Below, piece after piece: positions 1 to 9,642 of a stretch of 59,264 nucleotides of DNA. Within the stretch, counting starts at the first letter, position 1; each line of letters starts with the position of its first letter. Position numbers and translations under genes: made by a program. Location: positions 1 to 59,264 of the forward strand of contig JAFGLW010000018.1 of assembly GCA_016927905.1 (NCBI GenBank). Reading direction: 5' to 3'. The notes below the pieces were generated by a model. That model had not been told where the DNA came from, made no database searches, and was given only the letters and a program-made list of their open reading frames with translations. This stretch comes from a candidate division CSSED10-310 bacterium. GTDB taxonomy: Bacteria > CSSED10-310 > JAFGJC01.

Positions 1-105
1 GGTGAAAGATTTCTCACACTCGCTGCGCTCGGTTCGAAATGACAGTTGGTGCATTGTAATGGTGAAAGATTTCTCACACTCGCTCCGTTCGGTTCGAAAT
101 GACAG
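1..105. repeat. Two tandem copies of a dispersed-type repeat, 60-bp period
   Basis: Bases 1-45 and 61-105 are near-identical, with two mismatches (G/C and C/T inside the Ser/Leu-like core). Each is followed by about 15 bp of unrelated sequence. A diverged relative (cgcttcgctccgctcggaatgac) lies at about 214-236. This is the style of intergenic repeat that translates as SERSEA-like peptides in many genomes. No coding function is seen. The repeat probably continues to the left of the window. Confidence 0.8.
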
Positions 106-263
106 ACAAATCTGACGTTAAGCATTAAATTAATCTGATTTCCAGTGGCTGGCGAAGCTGGTGACTGGTTTTACCAGACAACCAGGAACTTCTCCTAAAT
201 GGATTTCGGGTCTTCGCTTCGCTCCGCTCGGAATGACGAATCCCGGTAAATATTCCGCTTCTC

Positions 264-283
264 AGGCCGGGTGATCCCGGCCT
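264..283. repeat. Perfect 8-bp stem, 4-nt loop hairpin
   Basis: AGGCCGGG (264-271) and CCCGGCCT (276-283) pair perfectly around a TGAT loop. It lies next to the SERSEA-like repeat and 114 bp before the protease start. No T-run follows, so it is more likely part of a REP-like element than a classical terminator. Confidence 0.65.
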
Positions 284-396
284 CGCGACTTTGGGAACAT
301 GTCCCCGTCGGCCAGCGGAGCTCTTGCCAGGCGAACGGTTTCGGTCTAGAATCGAAACGGAAACAAATCGGAACCGATTTGGGGGATTTGGTGGCC

Positions 397-2448
397 ATGA
401 AACGGTTTGGTTTGACAATGATATATACCATCGTATTCATCGCATTGCCGGTTTTGGCGGAATATGAGGTTCCACCCAGCCTGGCAGTCGGGCTGGCTCC
501 GGTAGGGGCAATCCATACAGTCGTTCTGCCACCTGTGGACGTCCCAGAATTAATCCGCGAAGACGAGGAAAATGCCGGAACAGGCGTACCACTCCGGATC
601 GGGATCGGCCGCCCACTCCCCGCCGTCGGATTTGAGACCGGCGAAACCGTCTTCGATCCCGAGGCCGGCCTGATCTGGCGGCTCCGGATCCAGTCTCCGG
701 GTGCCCGGCAGATGAGAGTTCATATCCGTGACATGACGCTACAGGGAAACAGCTCTCTATACATCTATCATGAATCCCAGGAGATATCGGATGTCTATAC
801 GGGTCTCGGACCGTTCTCAAGCGGAGATTTTTGGAGCTGGGCGACAGAAGGGGAAATTGTGATCGTGGAATGGAACCAGCCGGATATCATTGGTGATGGT
901 CCCTGGAATCCCCCGTTCACAATCTCCGAAATCGCCCATGCCTACCGCGGCATACCCGAACCGCCCGAGAGCGATCCGGGACGCGAGCAGTGGTGCCACA
1001 ACGATGCCACCTGTGATACCGGTTACCGGGCCCAGCGGGACGCATCCGCCTATATTTCGTTTTACAGCGGCGGCTGGTACATCTGTTCGGGAACTATGCT
1101 CAACAATACGCAGAACGATTTTCGCCCGTTTTTCATGACGGCGAATCACTGCATCGGGAATCAGTCGGAAGCCGAGAGTGTTCAGGTGTATTTTTATTAT
1201 TACACGGCGGTATGCAACTCCGGGTCGGCCAGCTTCGGAACGGCCAAGAACGGTGCAAATCTCCGGGCCACCGGCACATTCTCGAATTCATCCGACTTCT
1301 CCCTGCTTGAGCTGACGTCGTCCGGATTCACCGGCGTGTATTTCGCCGGATGGGACCGGAGCAGTGTTGCGATGAATGAGGCTGTGACCAGCATCCATCA
1401 TCCGGACGGTTCGTACCGACGGATATCCTATGGATCAAGGATTGACTATTTCGGTTACCCGGATTTTTGGGATGTTCGATGGAACCGGACGTCCAATCCG
1501 GGTGTGACCGAGCCCGGTTCGTCGGGTGGCGGACTTTTCCGCGATTCCAATCACCTGTTCATCGGCCAGCTGTACGGCGGCACGTCCGACTGCGACGCGC
1601 AGAGCAATCCCGATACCTACGGCCGGTTCAGCGTATCGTATACCGATGGCAATCTCCAGAACTGGCTGGGCAGTGCAACGACGGTTCAGGGAATGTATTT
1701 CGGCAGCGGGCCGACCGCGACGCCGGGCCCGCCGACGCAGACACCCTCGACACCGCCGCCGACCGGGACAGCGGTGCCGACGAATACGCCGATACCAAGT
1801 AATACGCCATCGACACCGCCGCCGACGGGAACGGTCTTCCCGACCAGCACGCCTGCAGGGCCGTCCCCCACCCGGACTGTCACGCCCGTTCCTACCGAAA
1901 CGGTTCCACCCGGCCATCCGACCAACACACCCATTCCGACCCACACGGCGCCGCCCGGGTATCCGACTCCGACGGCATTGCCCACCGAAACACCGGTGCC
2001 GACCCGAACTCCCACAGCGCCGCCCGGGTATCCGACCTACACCGCCCATCCGGATTCCACCAACACGCCTTATCCCACATTCACACCGGGTTGCGGGGAA
2101 CTGGGCTGCACGGTGTACATGCCTTCACACGATTTCGGGCCTTACGATGTCTGCTATTGCACCATCACCGTTTGTAATCCGGATGGAGTCGTTTATCACA
2201 ATATTCTCATTTTTGCGATTCTGGATTTATTCGGCAGCTACTTCTTCGCCCCGGGATATACTGAATTCGGCTGTTACGTTCGGCACATTCCGCCGGGGAT
2301 GATGGAACTGAACGTTCTACCGGCATTCATCTGGCCGGCCGGCGCGGGAGCTGCCGTGGGTGCCAGGTGGTATGCCGCAATGACCGATCCGGAAATGACG
2401 GAGCTGTTCGGAAGGATGGGAACCTTTACGTTCGGGTGGCATACTTGA
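397..2448 (+). CDS. Secreted trypsin-like (lysyl-endopeptidase-type) serine protease with Pro/Thr-rich linker
   Basis: The protein has 683 residues. The start at ATG 397 is chosen because it opens directly into a signal peptide (MKRFGLTMIYTIVFIALPVL); the frame is open further upstream through repeat DNA. The chymotrypsin-fold triad is visible: His251 in TANHC, Asp300 in SDFSLL, Ser376 in GSSGG. Cysteines around the catalytic core suggest disulfides. After the protease domain comes a linker of about 120 residues built from TPT/PTxTP units (about 445-565). A C-terminal Cys-containing beta-type domain of about 115 residues follows (from CGELGCTVYMPSHDF), which looks like an accessory or surface-association domain. 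Secretion and proteolysis follow from the motifs; the substrate is unknown. Lys specificity is only suggested by resemblance. It shares the PT-linker style with the secreted protein at 10867-14262. Confidence 0.85.
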   Translation: MKRFGLTMIYTIVFIALPVLAEYEVPPSLAVGLAPVGAIHTVVLPPVDVPELIREDEENAGTGVPLRIGIGRPLPAVGFETGETVFDPEAGLIWRLRIQSPGARQMRVHIRDMTLQGNSSLYIYHESQEISDVYTGLGPFSSGDFWSWATEGEIVIVEWNQPDIIGDGPWNPPFTISEIAHAYRGIPEPPESDPGREQWCHNDATCDTGYRAQRDASAYISFYSGGWYICSGTMLNNTQNDFRPFFMTANHCIGNQSEAESVQVYFYYYTAVCNSGSASFGTAKNGANLRATGTFSNSSDFSLLELTSSGFTGVYFAGWDRSSVAMNEAVTSIHHPDGSYRRISYGSRIDYFGYPDFWDVRWNRTSNPGVTEPGSSGGGLFRDSNHLFIGQLYGGTSDCDAQSNPDTYGRFSVSYTDGNLQNWLGSATTVQGMYFGSGPTATPGPPTQTPSTPPPTGTAVPTNTPIPSNTPSTPPPTGTVFPTSTPAGPSPTRTVTPVPTETVPPGHPTNTPIPTHTAPPGYPTPTALPTETPVPTRTPTAPPGYPTYTAHPDSTNTPYPTFTPGCGELGCTVYMPSHDFGPYDVCYCTITVCNPDGVVYHNILIFAILDLFGSYFFAPGYTEFGCYVRHIPPGMMELNVLPAFIWPAGAGAAVGARWYAAMTDPEMTELFGRMGTFTFGWHT

Positions 2449-2506
2449 GTCTCGTCAATCGATCGCTCGAAGTCCATGAAACCGGTTGAACCGGGGGGAT
2501 AAGAAA

Positions 2507-3331
2507 ATGGCGGAAACGAAAAAAAATAAGGTATTTATATCAGTCGATATCGAAGGGGTGACCGGCGTTGTGCACTGGGACGAAACCGAAAGCGGCAAAC
2601 CAGATTATGGATTTTTCCGGAAGGTGATGGCGGCGGAGACCAATTCGGCGGTGGAAGCGGCCTATGAATGGGGCGCGACGGATGTGTATGTCCGGGACGC
2701 CCACGGCTCCGCACTGAACATCCTGCCGGATATGCTCCACAAAAATGCTCGGCTGATCCGCAACTGGGGTAACACACCATTCTGCATGATGGAAGGTCTG
2801 GATCAATCCTTCCGAGCGGTAATTTTCATCGGGTACCATGCCAAAGCCGGCACTCCGGATTCACCCCTCAAACATACCATGACGACGCGTATCAGCGATC
2901 TGAAACTCAACGGCGAATCCCTGGCGGAGGCCGGTTTCAATGCATTGATCGCCGGGCAGTTCGATGTGCCCGTTGTGTTTCTTTCCGGCGACAAGGCCAT
3001 CTGCAGATACACGCGGAAACTGATTCCCGGCATCGAAACGGTATCAGTCAAGGAGGGTCTGGGGGGGGCGTTCATCACCCAGCATCCGGATGTGTCGGTG
3101 GAGCAGATCAAATCAGGTGTTCTTCGGGGATTGCGGAAACGGGAAACCATCCGGCCGCTGAAATTCCGGCCGCCCTTCGAGATGGACGTGACCTATTCCA
3201 GGGAGGAATATGCGTTCAGAGCGGCCTGGTATCCGGGAGTTAAACGGTTGGGCGACTGCTCGGTTCGTTACCGGTCCCGGTCGTTTCCGGACTGCCTGAA
3301 GTTCTTTTATTTCACGGAACCATCGGATTGA
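2507..3331 (+). CDS. M55 family D-aminopeptidase (DppA-like)
   Basis: The protein has 274 residues. Start ATG 2507 has a GGGGGGAT ribosome site and begins MAETKKNK; the upstream TTG at 2486 is less likely. The M55 zinc residues are visible: Asp14 and Glu16 in SVDIEGVTG, Asp64 in RDAHG and His111 in GYHAKAG, with His123 in LKHTMTT, matching the His104/His115 pair of Bacillus DppA, and a Glu in NGESLAEAG. The family forms a decameric, self-compartmentalising enzyme that releases N-terminal D-residues from short peptides. A role in salvage of peptidoglycan-type D-amino acid peptides is inferred. Its stop lies 40 bp before acpS, so the two may be co-transcribed. Confidence 0.85.
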   Translation: MAETKKNKVFISVDIEGVTGVVHWDETESGKPDYGFFRKVMAAETNSAVEAAYEWGATDVYVRDAHGSALNILPDMLHKNARLIRNWGNTPFCMMEGLDQSFRAVIFIGYHAKAGTPDSPLKHTMTTRISDLKLNGESLAEAGFNALIAGQFDVPVVFLSGDKAICRYTRKLIPGIETVSVKEGLGGAFITQHPDVSVEQIKSGVLRGLRKRETIRPLKFRPPFEMDVTYSREEYAFRAAWYPGVKRLGDCSVRYRSRSFPDCLKFFYFTEPSD

Positions 3332-3371
3332 GTGCACCGGATTTGAAATCACAGGCGGAGCGTTTAAACCG

Positions 3372-3755
3372 GTGATCGACGGGATCGGCACGGATATCAT
3401 TCGAATCAGCCGGATCAAACGGGCAATGGAACGGACCGGGGAATTCGAGGAGCGGGTGTTCGCCCCGGCTGAAATTGAATACTGCCGGCGGATGGCCCGA
3501 CCGGAGCGGCATTTTGCGGCCCGGTTCGCGGCCAAGGAAGCGGTCATGAAAGCGCTGGGAACCGGCTGGTCGGGCGGTCTGCGGTTTCAGGATATCCGGA
3601 TCGACCGCGATCCGAACGGCGCACCCCGGGTGACCATCACCGAACCCTCCCGATCGGCAATCGGGGATATCGACCGGATGCATATCCATGTTTCCATGTC
3701 CCACGACGGCGATTATGCCGTCGCCATTGCCATGATCGAAAAAGGAGTCAGGTGA
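3372..3755 (+). CDS. acpS: Holo-[acyl-carrier-protein] synthase
   Basis: The protein has 127 residues, normal for AcpS. It moves the 4'-phosphopantetheine arm from CoA to a serine of acyl carrier protein. The metal-binding Asp lies in the N-terminal IGTDIIRISRI motif, and the second motif, RFAAKEAVMKALGTGW, supplies the conserved Glu/Lys. The start is GTG 3372, with GGAGCG upstream as a weak ribosome site. It directly follows the M55 peptidase. A 6-bp inverted repeat (ATCGGC/GCCGAT) after the stop sits between this gene and the convergent regulator gene and could help end transcription, but it has no T-run. Confidence 0.92.
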   Translation: MIDGIGTDIIRISRIKRAMERTGEFEERVFAPAEIEYCRRMARPERHFAARFAAKEAVMKALGTGWSGGLRFQDIRIDRDPNGAPRVTITEPSRSAIGDIDRMHIHVSMSHDGDYAVAIAMIEKGVR

Positions 3756-3800
3756 ACCGGTCTGGGCTGAATCGGCAGATCGAGTGGTTCGGCCGATCGA

Positions 3801-4247
3801 TTATCTCGTAATGTGAAGCCCGGTTCCCTTATCCAATATCCGGTAATGCCTCAGCACCTGCAGATAGCTGTCGCAATTGATTTTCTGGGCGTTTTCACCT
3901 GGAGCCTTCCGAAGCCACTCCACTTCCCTGAGGGCGATGCGCTGTTCACCGGGAGCCAGATACCGGTCCTGGTTCGCCACCAGGTCCGCCAATCCGGGAG
4001 CCAGTTCGGCGTATTCGTCATCAGTGATGCTGCTGGCATCGTGCAGGGTCAGGTCATGCAATGTGGTATTCAGAACACTGGCGATCCGCGTCAGGAGTTT
4101 CCAGCCCGGGTTGCGGTTGTTGCCGTTTTCAAGGTCTGATATGGTGGCGAGGCGCGTGTCTGCTTTGAAAGCCAATTCCGTCTGGTTCATGCCTTTCAGT
4201 TTTCTCAACCGCCGGATGTTCTGTCCCAGTCGATTCAATTCCGTCAT
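3801..4247 (-). CDS. XRE-family helix-turn-helix protein
   Basis: The protein has 148 residues. Residues 7-63 form a Cro/C1-type HTH: LGQNIRRLRKLKGMNQTELA then a recognition helix ending in ISDLENG. The 85-residue C-terminal part is acidic, then basic, and not recognised; it lacks a peptidase or cupin signature. The start ATG has a strong GGGAGGAA ribosome site. It lies 173 bp downstream of the large kinase gene on the same strand and could be co-transcribed with it or be independently regulated. Its DNA target is unknown. Confidence 0.8.
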   Translation of the reverse strand: MTELNRLGQNIRRLRKLKGMNQTELAFKADTRLATISDLENGNNRNPGWKLLTRIASVLNTTLHDLTLHDASSITDDEYAELAPGLADLVANQDRYLAPGEQRIALREVEWLRKAPGENAQKINCDSYLQVLRHYRILDKGTGLHITR

Positions 4248-4420
4248 TGATTTCCTCCCGTGCTCTTTGGATCGGAAAATTTATGCGATATCCCCAAAAA
4301 CAAGTCATTTATATCGGATACGCTGCAAAGAAAGCAAGCATATTATCAGTGTAATCCATTTAGAGCGTTCAAGCCGAGGAGTGTGGTCGTCGGTACCCGT
4401 TTTCAATTATCGAGTATAAA

Positions 4421-7400
4421 TCAAGACGATTTCTGCAACCAAAAGCTGCCGGATTTGAGTTCCAGGCGGTCAATCAGATCATCCGCTTGGTCCCGGTATT
4501 TTTTTCCTGATTTCCCACTGCATGCAGCCAGGTGTGCTTTTTCAAGCAGCAGCGGAATCCTGTAATACCGAGCACCAGTCTCCCGTGCAAGCCTCTCGGA
4601 ACGTGCCAGCAACGGTCGAACTGATTCGCCACCCCTTCCGGTCAGCCGCATCAGTTTCGCGTATTCCACCAGGGTTGCGCCTTCCAGTGACAGGAACCGG
4701 CAGGCCTTTTGAATCCGCAGTGCCGCCTTCAGATATTTTTCCGCCTTCCGGTAATCTCCGAGAATTATCCAGGCTTCCCCAGTCCTGGCATACACTTCCG
4801 CATGATTGACTTTATCCTCGTGAGACTGTTTCACGATCGGTACCCGGGCGCAGGAATCCCGTGCCTTTTTCAGGCAGCCGGATGCGGCATATATCTTGGC
4901 GGCGTATGCATGACAGAAATAGACCATCTCCAAATTGTTCGGACAGGTCTTGATGGCTCTGCTGATCAATCGTTTTGATTCCGGTACATTACCAAGGTGC
5001 AACTCAATCTCAGCCAGAGCCGGCAGCGCCCATGCATTGGTGATCTGGATCCCGCAGCCGATATCGATCGCCTTGCGAAGTGCCGACATTGATTCTTCCG
5101 GTTCCAGCTTCATCCACAATGCGTTTCCCATCTTATGGTATGTCATTGCCAGGAGCATATTGTGTTTATACTGCACGCACACCGGTATGACTTCGTTGAA
5201 TGCGGTGATGCAGTCATCCAGACATCCGTTGAGGTAATGGGTCATACCCAGATTGAATTTCTCCTGGCAGGCCAGCAGGAATCGTTCCTGTTTGATCCAT
5301 AATTCCATGGCTCTCCGAGTATACTGTCCGGCCTTTTTCAGATTTCCCAGAGACCGGTAGACCGTTCCCAGAATTCCCGTGGCGTGTGCTTCGGCATAGG
5401 GATTTACACCGTCCCGGCACCGATCGATCACATCCTGGAGGGTTTTTTTCGCCTGGTCGATTTTCTGGAAATACATCTGGGCAACTGCCAGGGCGACCAG
5501 GCAGGTCATTTCGCCGTTTAGATCCCCGGCTTTCCGGTACAGTCGAAGCGCTTTCCGGGTGTGCTTTGCATGAACGGTCATCTGCCCGGAACCGATCTGA
5601 ACCTGAGCCAGCAGGTGATGTACCAGAGCCTGAATCTGATAATCACTGGTGCGTTCTGCAATCTGCAGAGCGCGGTCAGCATAGCGGTGGCAGTTCGAAA
5701 CATCATTGGTGACCACTCCCACCGAGATCAGCTCACACAGGGCCTGAGCTTCCAGATCTTGATACCCGTATTTCCGGGCATCCCGAACCACTTTCCGGAT
5801 CTCGATGACGGCTTGATCCGTCTGGCCCAGGAACAGAAGCACTTCCGAGGCCCAGTGCTTGCGCATGGCGATCTTTTTCCTGTTTACCCGCCGCTGGAGG
5901 GATAAATACCGTTTGAAATAGTAATCCGCCTCTTTCCGCGCAAATCCTTCCAGCGCTTTAATGGTTGCCATATAACAGTACCGGGCGGCCTTCGTGCGGT
6001 TTCCGGCCAGGTCCCAGTGACGGGCCAGTTCACCGGGAGCGGTTCGAACGGGTGTTTCAAATTGCGTTTCCAGGAAACCCGCTACCTGTCCGTGCATCTT
6101 TCTGCGAAGGTTTATATCGATCGAACCGTAAGCCGTTTCCCGGATCTGATCGTGGTAAAACCGGAACCGTCCCGGCACCGTTTCTTCCAGGATCTGCCGA
6201 GCCAGCAGTTCCTGAACCGATTCGGCGAAAGGGATCCGGTTTTCCCTTGCGATCAATTCCAGCAATTCCGATTCCGTTTCTCTACCGATTACGGATGCGT
6301 AACATGCAAGCAGTCGGGAGTCTGAATCCAGAAGCGCCAGGCGCATCATCATAAGGCTGTGAATGGACCGGGGCAGAACGGCAGAAAGTTCTTCGTGTAT
6401 ATCCGGTTGATAATCGTCGCCGGATTTAACCTGCCACTGTCCGTCCGGATTTCTGTAAAGGATTCCAGAATCGGTGGATGCCATCAGGAATTCCGCAACG
6501 TAAAACGGGTTGCCTTCCGATAATCGAGCCAGATTCCGGATGTATTCGGTATGGATGGACTGACCGCCCAGCATGTCGGTTATGATGGTGGCGACATCGC
6601 CGGTATCCAGGCGATCCAGAACATGATGAGCGGTCATCAAACCGGTTCGAAGCTGTTTCAGCGAAGCTGTAAGCTCTTCGGTTCGATAAGTTCCCAGAAT
6701 ACAGATCCGGCAGGTCTCATAGAAACGCGTTTCAGTCCATTGTGCCAGGAGGTCCTGGGTGAGTGAATCCGCCCATTGGAGATCATCAAAAATTACGAGA
6801 AGCGGTTTATAGCGGGACAACCGCTGAAACAGGGAGGTTGCGGCATCTAAAATCCGTTTTTTCCGCTGATCCGGCCGCAACGGAGGGGGTTCAGGCTGCC
6901 GTGCGACACAGGGGAGTTTTGCCAGGTGGTCGGAATAGGCCGCCAGTATTTTGCCTTCGGGACCGAGCAGGGAGCTGGCTTCCGGTTCACCGATCTGCAC
7001 GCAGATCTCAGCGATGGTTTGAAACATGGATATCAGGGGCTGGAATGGTGAAGCTCCGAGAAACTCGCTTGTTTCCAACAGAGATTCAAAATATCGGCAT
7101 TCGCCGTTCAGGACCTGACAGGAATACCGGCCGGCATAAATGGCGAGTTCTGCAGCCAGCCTGGTTTTACCGATGCCGCTTTCTCCGCCGATCAGGTTCA
7201 TGCTGCCGCATCCTGCGGTCGACCGGGTCAAACGGAAGTCCAGGTCGCTGAAAATGGAATTCCTTCCGGCAAAACGTGACCGGTGCAGATATATCCGGAT
7301 TCGCGGCGCGTTTGCGCAAAAACCGTTATCCGCTCCCAGCGCTTCCAGCCGGGATGCAATATCCAGGGCATATCCGATGCGGTCATGAGGTTCCGGTTCA

Positions 7401-8260
7401 AGCATCCGGATCATCAGTTCATTCAAAGCAGGTGGAATTCCGGGCGTCAACTCCACGGGCGGCACCAGGCTGCGTCTGCTGTTTTCCGGCAGGGCGGGAT
7501 CCAGTTGACCGGTTTCCCCGGGGCCGAAACCTGTGATCAATTCATACAAAATGCATCCCAGGGAATAGATATCCGTCCGGGCATCCTGGTGTTTGCCGGA
7601 TAACTGCTCCGGCGCCATGTATCGCTGGGTTCCCCCGAATGCTTCACATGAAACCAGCTTGTCCCGGCGGTCAGTTCCGCCAAAATAGGAAAAGAGACCG
7701 AAATCCATGATCACCGGAAGACCGTTTTTGCGTATGAAGATGTTCGCCGGTTTGAGATCCCGGTGAACGATGCCTTCACCGTGAAGGAACGCCAGGGGAG
7801 AGCAGATCCGGCGGAACGCGGTGAGCACATCATGGAGATACCCGGTATCCGGAGCTGGTCGCAGCGCTTTTCCCAGTGGTTTTTTTTCACCAAGTACCGA
7901 CCGATGCTCATCCAGGTTGCGGAAATGATCATCCAGGGGCAGACCCTCCACATATTCCATGACATACCAGGGCCGACCTTCGATGATTCCCCGGTCGAAC
8001 ACCCTGATGATTCCCGGATGATTGAGTTTGGAGAGCACTTCGATTTCCCTTCGGATGGCTGAAAGGATCCTGGCGGAATGAAGAGTGACGGTTTTCAAAG
8101 CCACGATTCTGCCGGTTTCCGGGCACCGGGCCCGGTAAACACGACCCATTCCACCCCTGCCCAGATCCCCGAGTATCTCGTAACCGGTTGATTTCAAAAT
8201 ACCGTCGTAAAACATTGAAGCATCCCGTGAGCGTTTTTGACGAAAAAAAACTACTCTCAT
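4421..8260 (-). CDS. Ser/Thr protein kinase fused to AAA ATPase and TPR array
   Basis: The protein has 1279 residues; an internal ATG at 8215 (MFYDGILKS) is an equally plausible start because neither has a clear ribosome site. Residues about 25-310 are a Hanks-type kinase: glycine loop GRGGMGRVY, catalytic lysine in VALK, HRDLKPAN with Asp168, DFG, and MAPEQ. Residues about 340-530 are an AAA_16/NACHT-like ATPase with Walker A GGESGIGKT (Lys365) and a Walker B-type strand LLVIFDDLQW. Residues about 740-1250 are a long alpha-helical TPR superhelix. This is the architecture of large bacterial signalling kinases (PknK/guanylate-cyclase-like relatives). No membrane segment is seen, so it is probably cytosolic. 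The signal and substrate are unknown. Confidence 0.88.
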   Translation of the reverse strand: MRVVFFRQKRSRDASMFYDGILKSTGYEILGDLGRGGMGRVYRARCPETGRIVALKTVTLHSARILSAIRREIEVLSKLNHPGIIRVFDRGIIEGRPWYVMEYVEGLPLDDHFRNLDEHRSVLGEKKPLGKALRPAPDTGYLHDVLTAFRRICSPLAFLHGEGIVHRDLKPANIFIRKNGLPVIMDFGLFSYFGGTDRRDKLVSCEAFGGTQRYMAPEQLSGKHQDARTDIYSLGCILYELITGFGPGETGQLDPALPENSRRSLVPPVELTPGIPPALNELMIRMLEPEPHDRIGYALDIASRLEALGADNGFCANAPRIRIYLHRSRFAGRNSIFSDLDFRLTRSTAGCGSMNLIGGESGIGKTRLAAELAIYAGRYSCQVLNGECRYFESLLETSEFLGASPFQPLISMFQTIAEICVQIGEPEASSLLGPEGKILAAYSDHLAKLPCVARQPEPPPLRPDQRKKRILDAATSLFQRLSRYKPLLVIFDDLQWADSLTQDLLAQWTETRFYETCRICILGTYRTEELTASLKQLRTGLMTAHHVLDRLDTGDVATIITDMLGGQSIHTEYIRNLARLSEGNPFYVAEFLMASTDSGILYRNPDGQWQVKSGDDYQPDIHEELSAVLPRSIHSLMMMRLALLDSDSRLLACYASVIGRETESELLELIARENRIPFAESVQELLARQILEETVPGRFRFYHDQIRETAYGSIDINLRRKMHGQVAGFLETQFETPVRTAPGELARHWDLAGNRTKAARYCYMATIKALEGFARKEADYYFKRYLSLQRRVNRKKIAMRKHWASEVLLFLGQTDQAVIEIRKVVRDARKYGYQDLEAQALCELISVGVVTNDVSNCHRYADRALQIAERTSDYQIQALVHHLLAQVQIGSGQMTVHAKHTRKALRLYRKAGDLNGEMTCLVALAVAQMYFQKIDQAKKTLQDVIDRCRDGVNPYAEAHATGILGTVYRSLGNLKKAGQYTRRAMELWIKQERFLLACQEKFNLGMTHYLNGCLDDCITAFNEVIPVCVQYKHNMLLAMTYHKMGNALWMKLEPEESMSALRKAIDIGCGIQITNAWALPALAEIELHLGNVPESKRLISRAIKTCPNNLEMVYFCHAYAAKIYAASGCLKKARDSCARVPIVKQSHEDKVNHAEVYARTGEAWIILGDYRKAEKYLKAALRIQKACRFLSLEGATLVEYAKLMRLTGRGGESVRPLLARSERLARETGARYYRIPLLLEKAHLAACSGKSGKKYRDQADDLIDRLELKSGSFWLQKSS

Positions 8261-8700
8261 ATCAGGTTCAAGTCAAGGAGTTTTAAAGGTGGGGGAAATC
8301 AGGTTAATTTCTCAAGATATTTGAAAAGAAAATAATTAAATTGAAGTATTGTTCAACACGATACTTCGATAAAGTGCCACCGCGCGTGAAAGCTCTTCCG
8401 ATCGAATGTAATGAATCTTCAGGAGAACGGATTCGGGAACCAGTTGGCGTGGGACCCTATTTTTCATGTCCCGAAAATGTGGTTTCACCCGTATTCCCGT
8501 CACAACGGTGTTTAATTGAATCGGGAAAACATGGAATCAAAATGAGCATCACGGGACGTTGTAGATGTTTTCGCAGCGATATAGAATTGGGCCATACCGG
8601 AAGATCCGGAAATAACTCGGGGAAAAGCGTTAGTTCCAGATTGAAATCTCGGTACCGTAACTGAATTGACCGGCTGGGTGTTTGCCGTTTGGAGGATGCG
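8261..8700. other. Divergent intergenic region with inverted repeats, no supported gene
   Basis: This 440-bp gap separates the divergent kinase and methyltransferase genes. The first 100 bp are AT-rich. A 7-bp perfect inverted repeat, GAAGTAT (8343-8349) and ATACTTC (8361-8367), could be an operator. A second short one, GGGAC/GTCCC, lies at 8451-8472. The open frame at 8341-8664 has a TTG start, no ribosome site and no family resemblance, and is not called. Promoters for both flanking genes should lie here. Confidence 0.5.
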
Positions 8701-9609
8701 ATGGATAGAATGAAAATGTATACCGGTCACCACCTTGATCTTCTGTGGCGATTCGACAGGGGATTGTCTCTGAAGGCGGCTGTATCTGCAGTGGTTAAAA
8801 AGGGTGATGTCGTGGTCGATGCAGGATGCGGCACGGGTATTCTTTCCCTGTGGGCAGCCAAAGCCGGAGCTCGGAAAGTTTTCGCGTTGGATCATGCAGA
8901 CATTGAAATTGGCACAGCATTGGCCCGGGAGAATGGGATGGGGGATCGGATTGAATTTCTTCGAACGGATCTGGAGAATTTTGATCTGCCGGGTGCCGAC
9001 CGGTGCAATGTTCTGATGGCCATGATCTATTTCAACGATCCCAGGCGTGACGAAGCACAGTCAAAATTATCCTGTAGAATTCGCGACCGGATACTGCATC
9101 CGGGAGGTCATCAGATACCCAATCGGGTCCGATACAGTGGTTACGCTGTGGAATGGCCGACTCAGGACATCAGGACGCGGTTCATGGAGATTGACCGGAG
9201 AATCCGGATTATGGAACAGCGGTACGATCTGTCACTTGGTTTCCTGGCCGATGCCGCGAAACGGGTTCCCGATCCCGGATGGTTCCCCGAACGTCGGGAT
9301 ACCGGGTATCTGCACCGAGTCGATGCGCGTTATCTGAGCTGCGTCAGCCCGATGGTCGATATTGATTACGCCACAGGATTCCACGGGTATCCGGACCAGG
9401 TAACATTTGCAATCGATCAACCGGGAATATGCAATGCCGTAATTTTTGAACAGCACTTGTATTCCGGGGACCGATTGATTTTTTCCAACGAATCCGTGAG
9501 CTGGATCCGCAACCCGATGCGGGTTGAAACGGGAAATATCGTTCGAGTTGGTTTGGATGAGATCTGGCGAAACACCAATTCGGCATCCCTGGAATACACA
9601 AACGGTTGA
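8701..9609 (+). CDS. PRMT-like class I SAM-dependent methyltransferase
   Basis: The protein has 302 residues. Start ATG 8701 has GGAGG five bases upstream. A Rossmann SAM-binding fold is clear: motif I VVDAGCGTGILSLWAAKAGA (about residues 37-56), an acidic motif II (FALDHAD) and post-motif RIEFLRTDLENFDL. The VDAGCGTGILSLWA form and the following beta-barrel-like C-terminal half (about 145-302) resemble protein arginine methyltransferases. However, the substrate double-E loop typical of eukaryotic PRMTs is not evident; ADRCNVLMAMIYFND occupies that position. The substrate is therefore unassigned. It is followed after 33 bp by a methyltransferase fragment (9643-9906). Confidence 0.72.
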   Translation: MDRMKMYTGHHLDLLWRFDRGLSLKAAVSAVVKKGDVVVDAGCGTGILSLWAAKAGARKVFALDHADIEIGTALARENGMGDRIEFLRTDLENFDLPGADRCNVLMAMIYFNDPRRDEAQSKLSCRIRDRILHPGGHQIPNRVRYSGYAVEWPTQDIRTRFMEIDRRIRIMEQRYDLSLGFLADAAKRVPDPGWFPERRDTGYLHRVDARYLSCVSPMVDIDYATGFHGYPDQVTFAIDQPGICNAVIFEQHLYSGDRLIFSNESVSWIRNPMRVETGNIVRVGLDEIWRNTNSASLEYTNG

Positions 9610-9642
9610 AAAGCCGTTGCTTATCCGGAAAAAGGTGAATGA

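Noticed and set aside
3756..3800. Intrinsic terminator between acpS and the XRE gene
   Set aside because: Only a 6-bp inverted repeat with a 14-base loop and no T-run.
8341..8664. 107-codon open frame in the kinase/methyltransferase gap
   Set aside because: TTG start, no ribosome site and no resemblance; the region reads as regulatory DNA.
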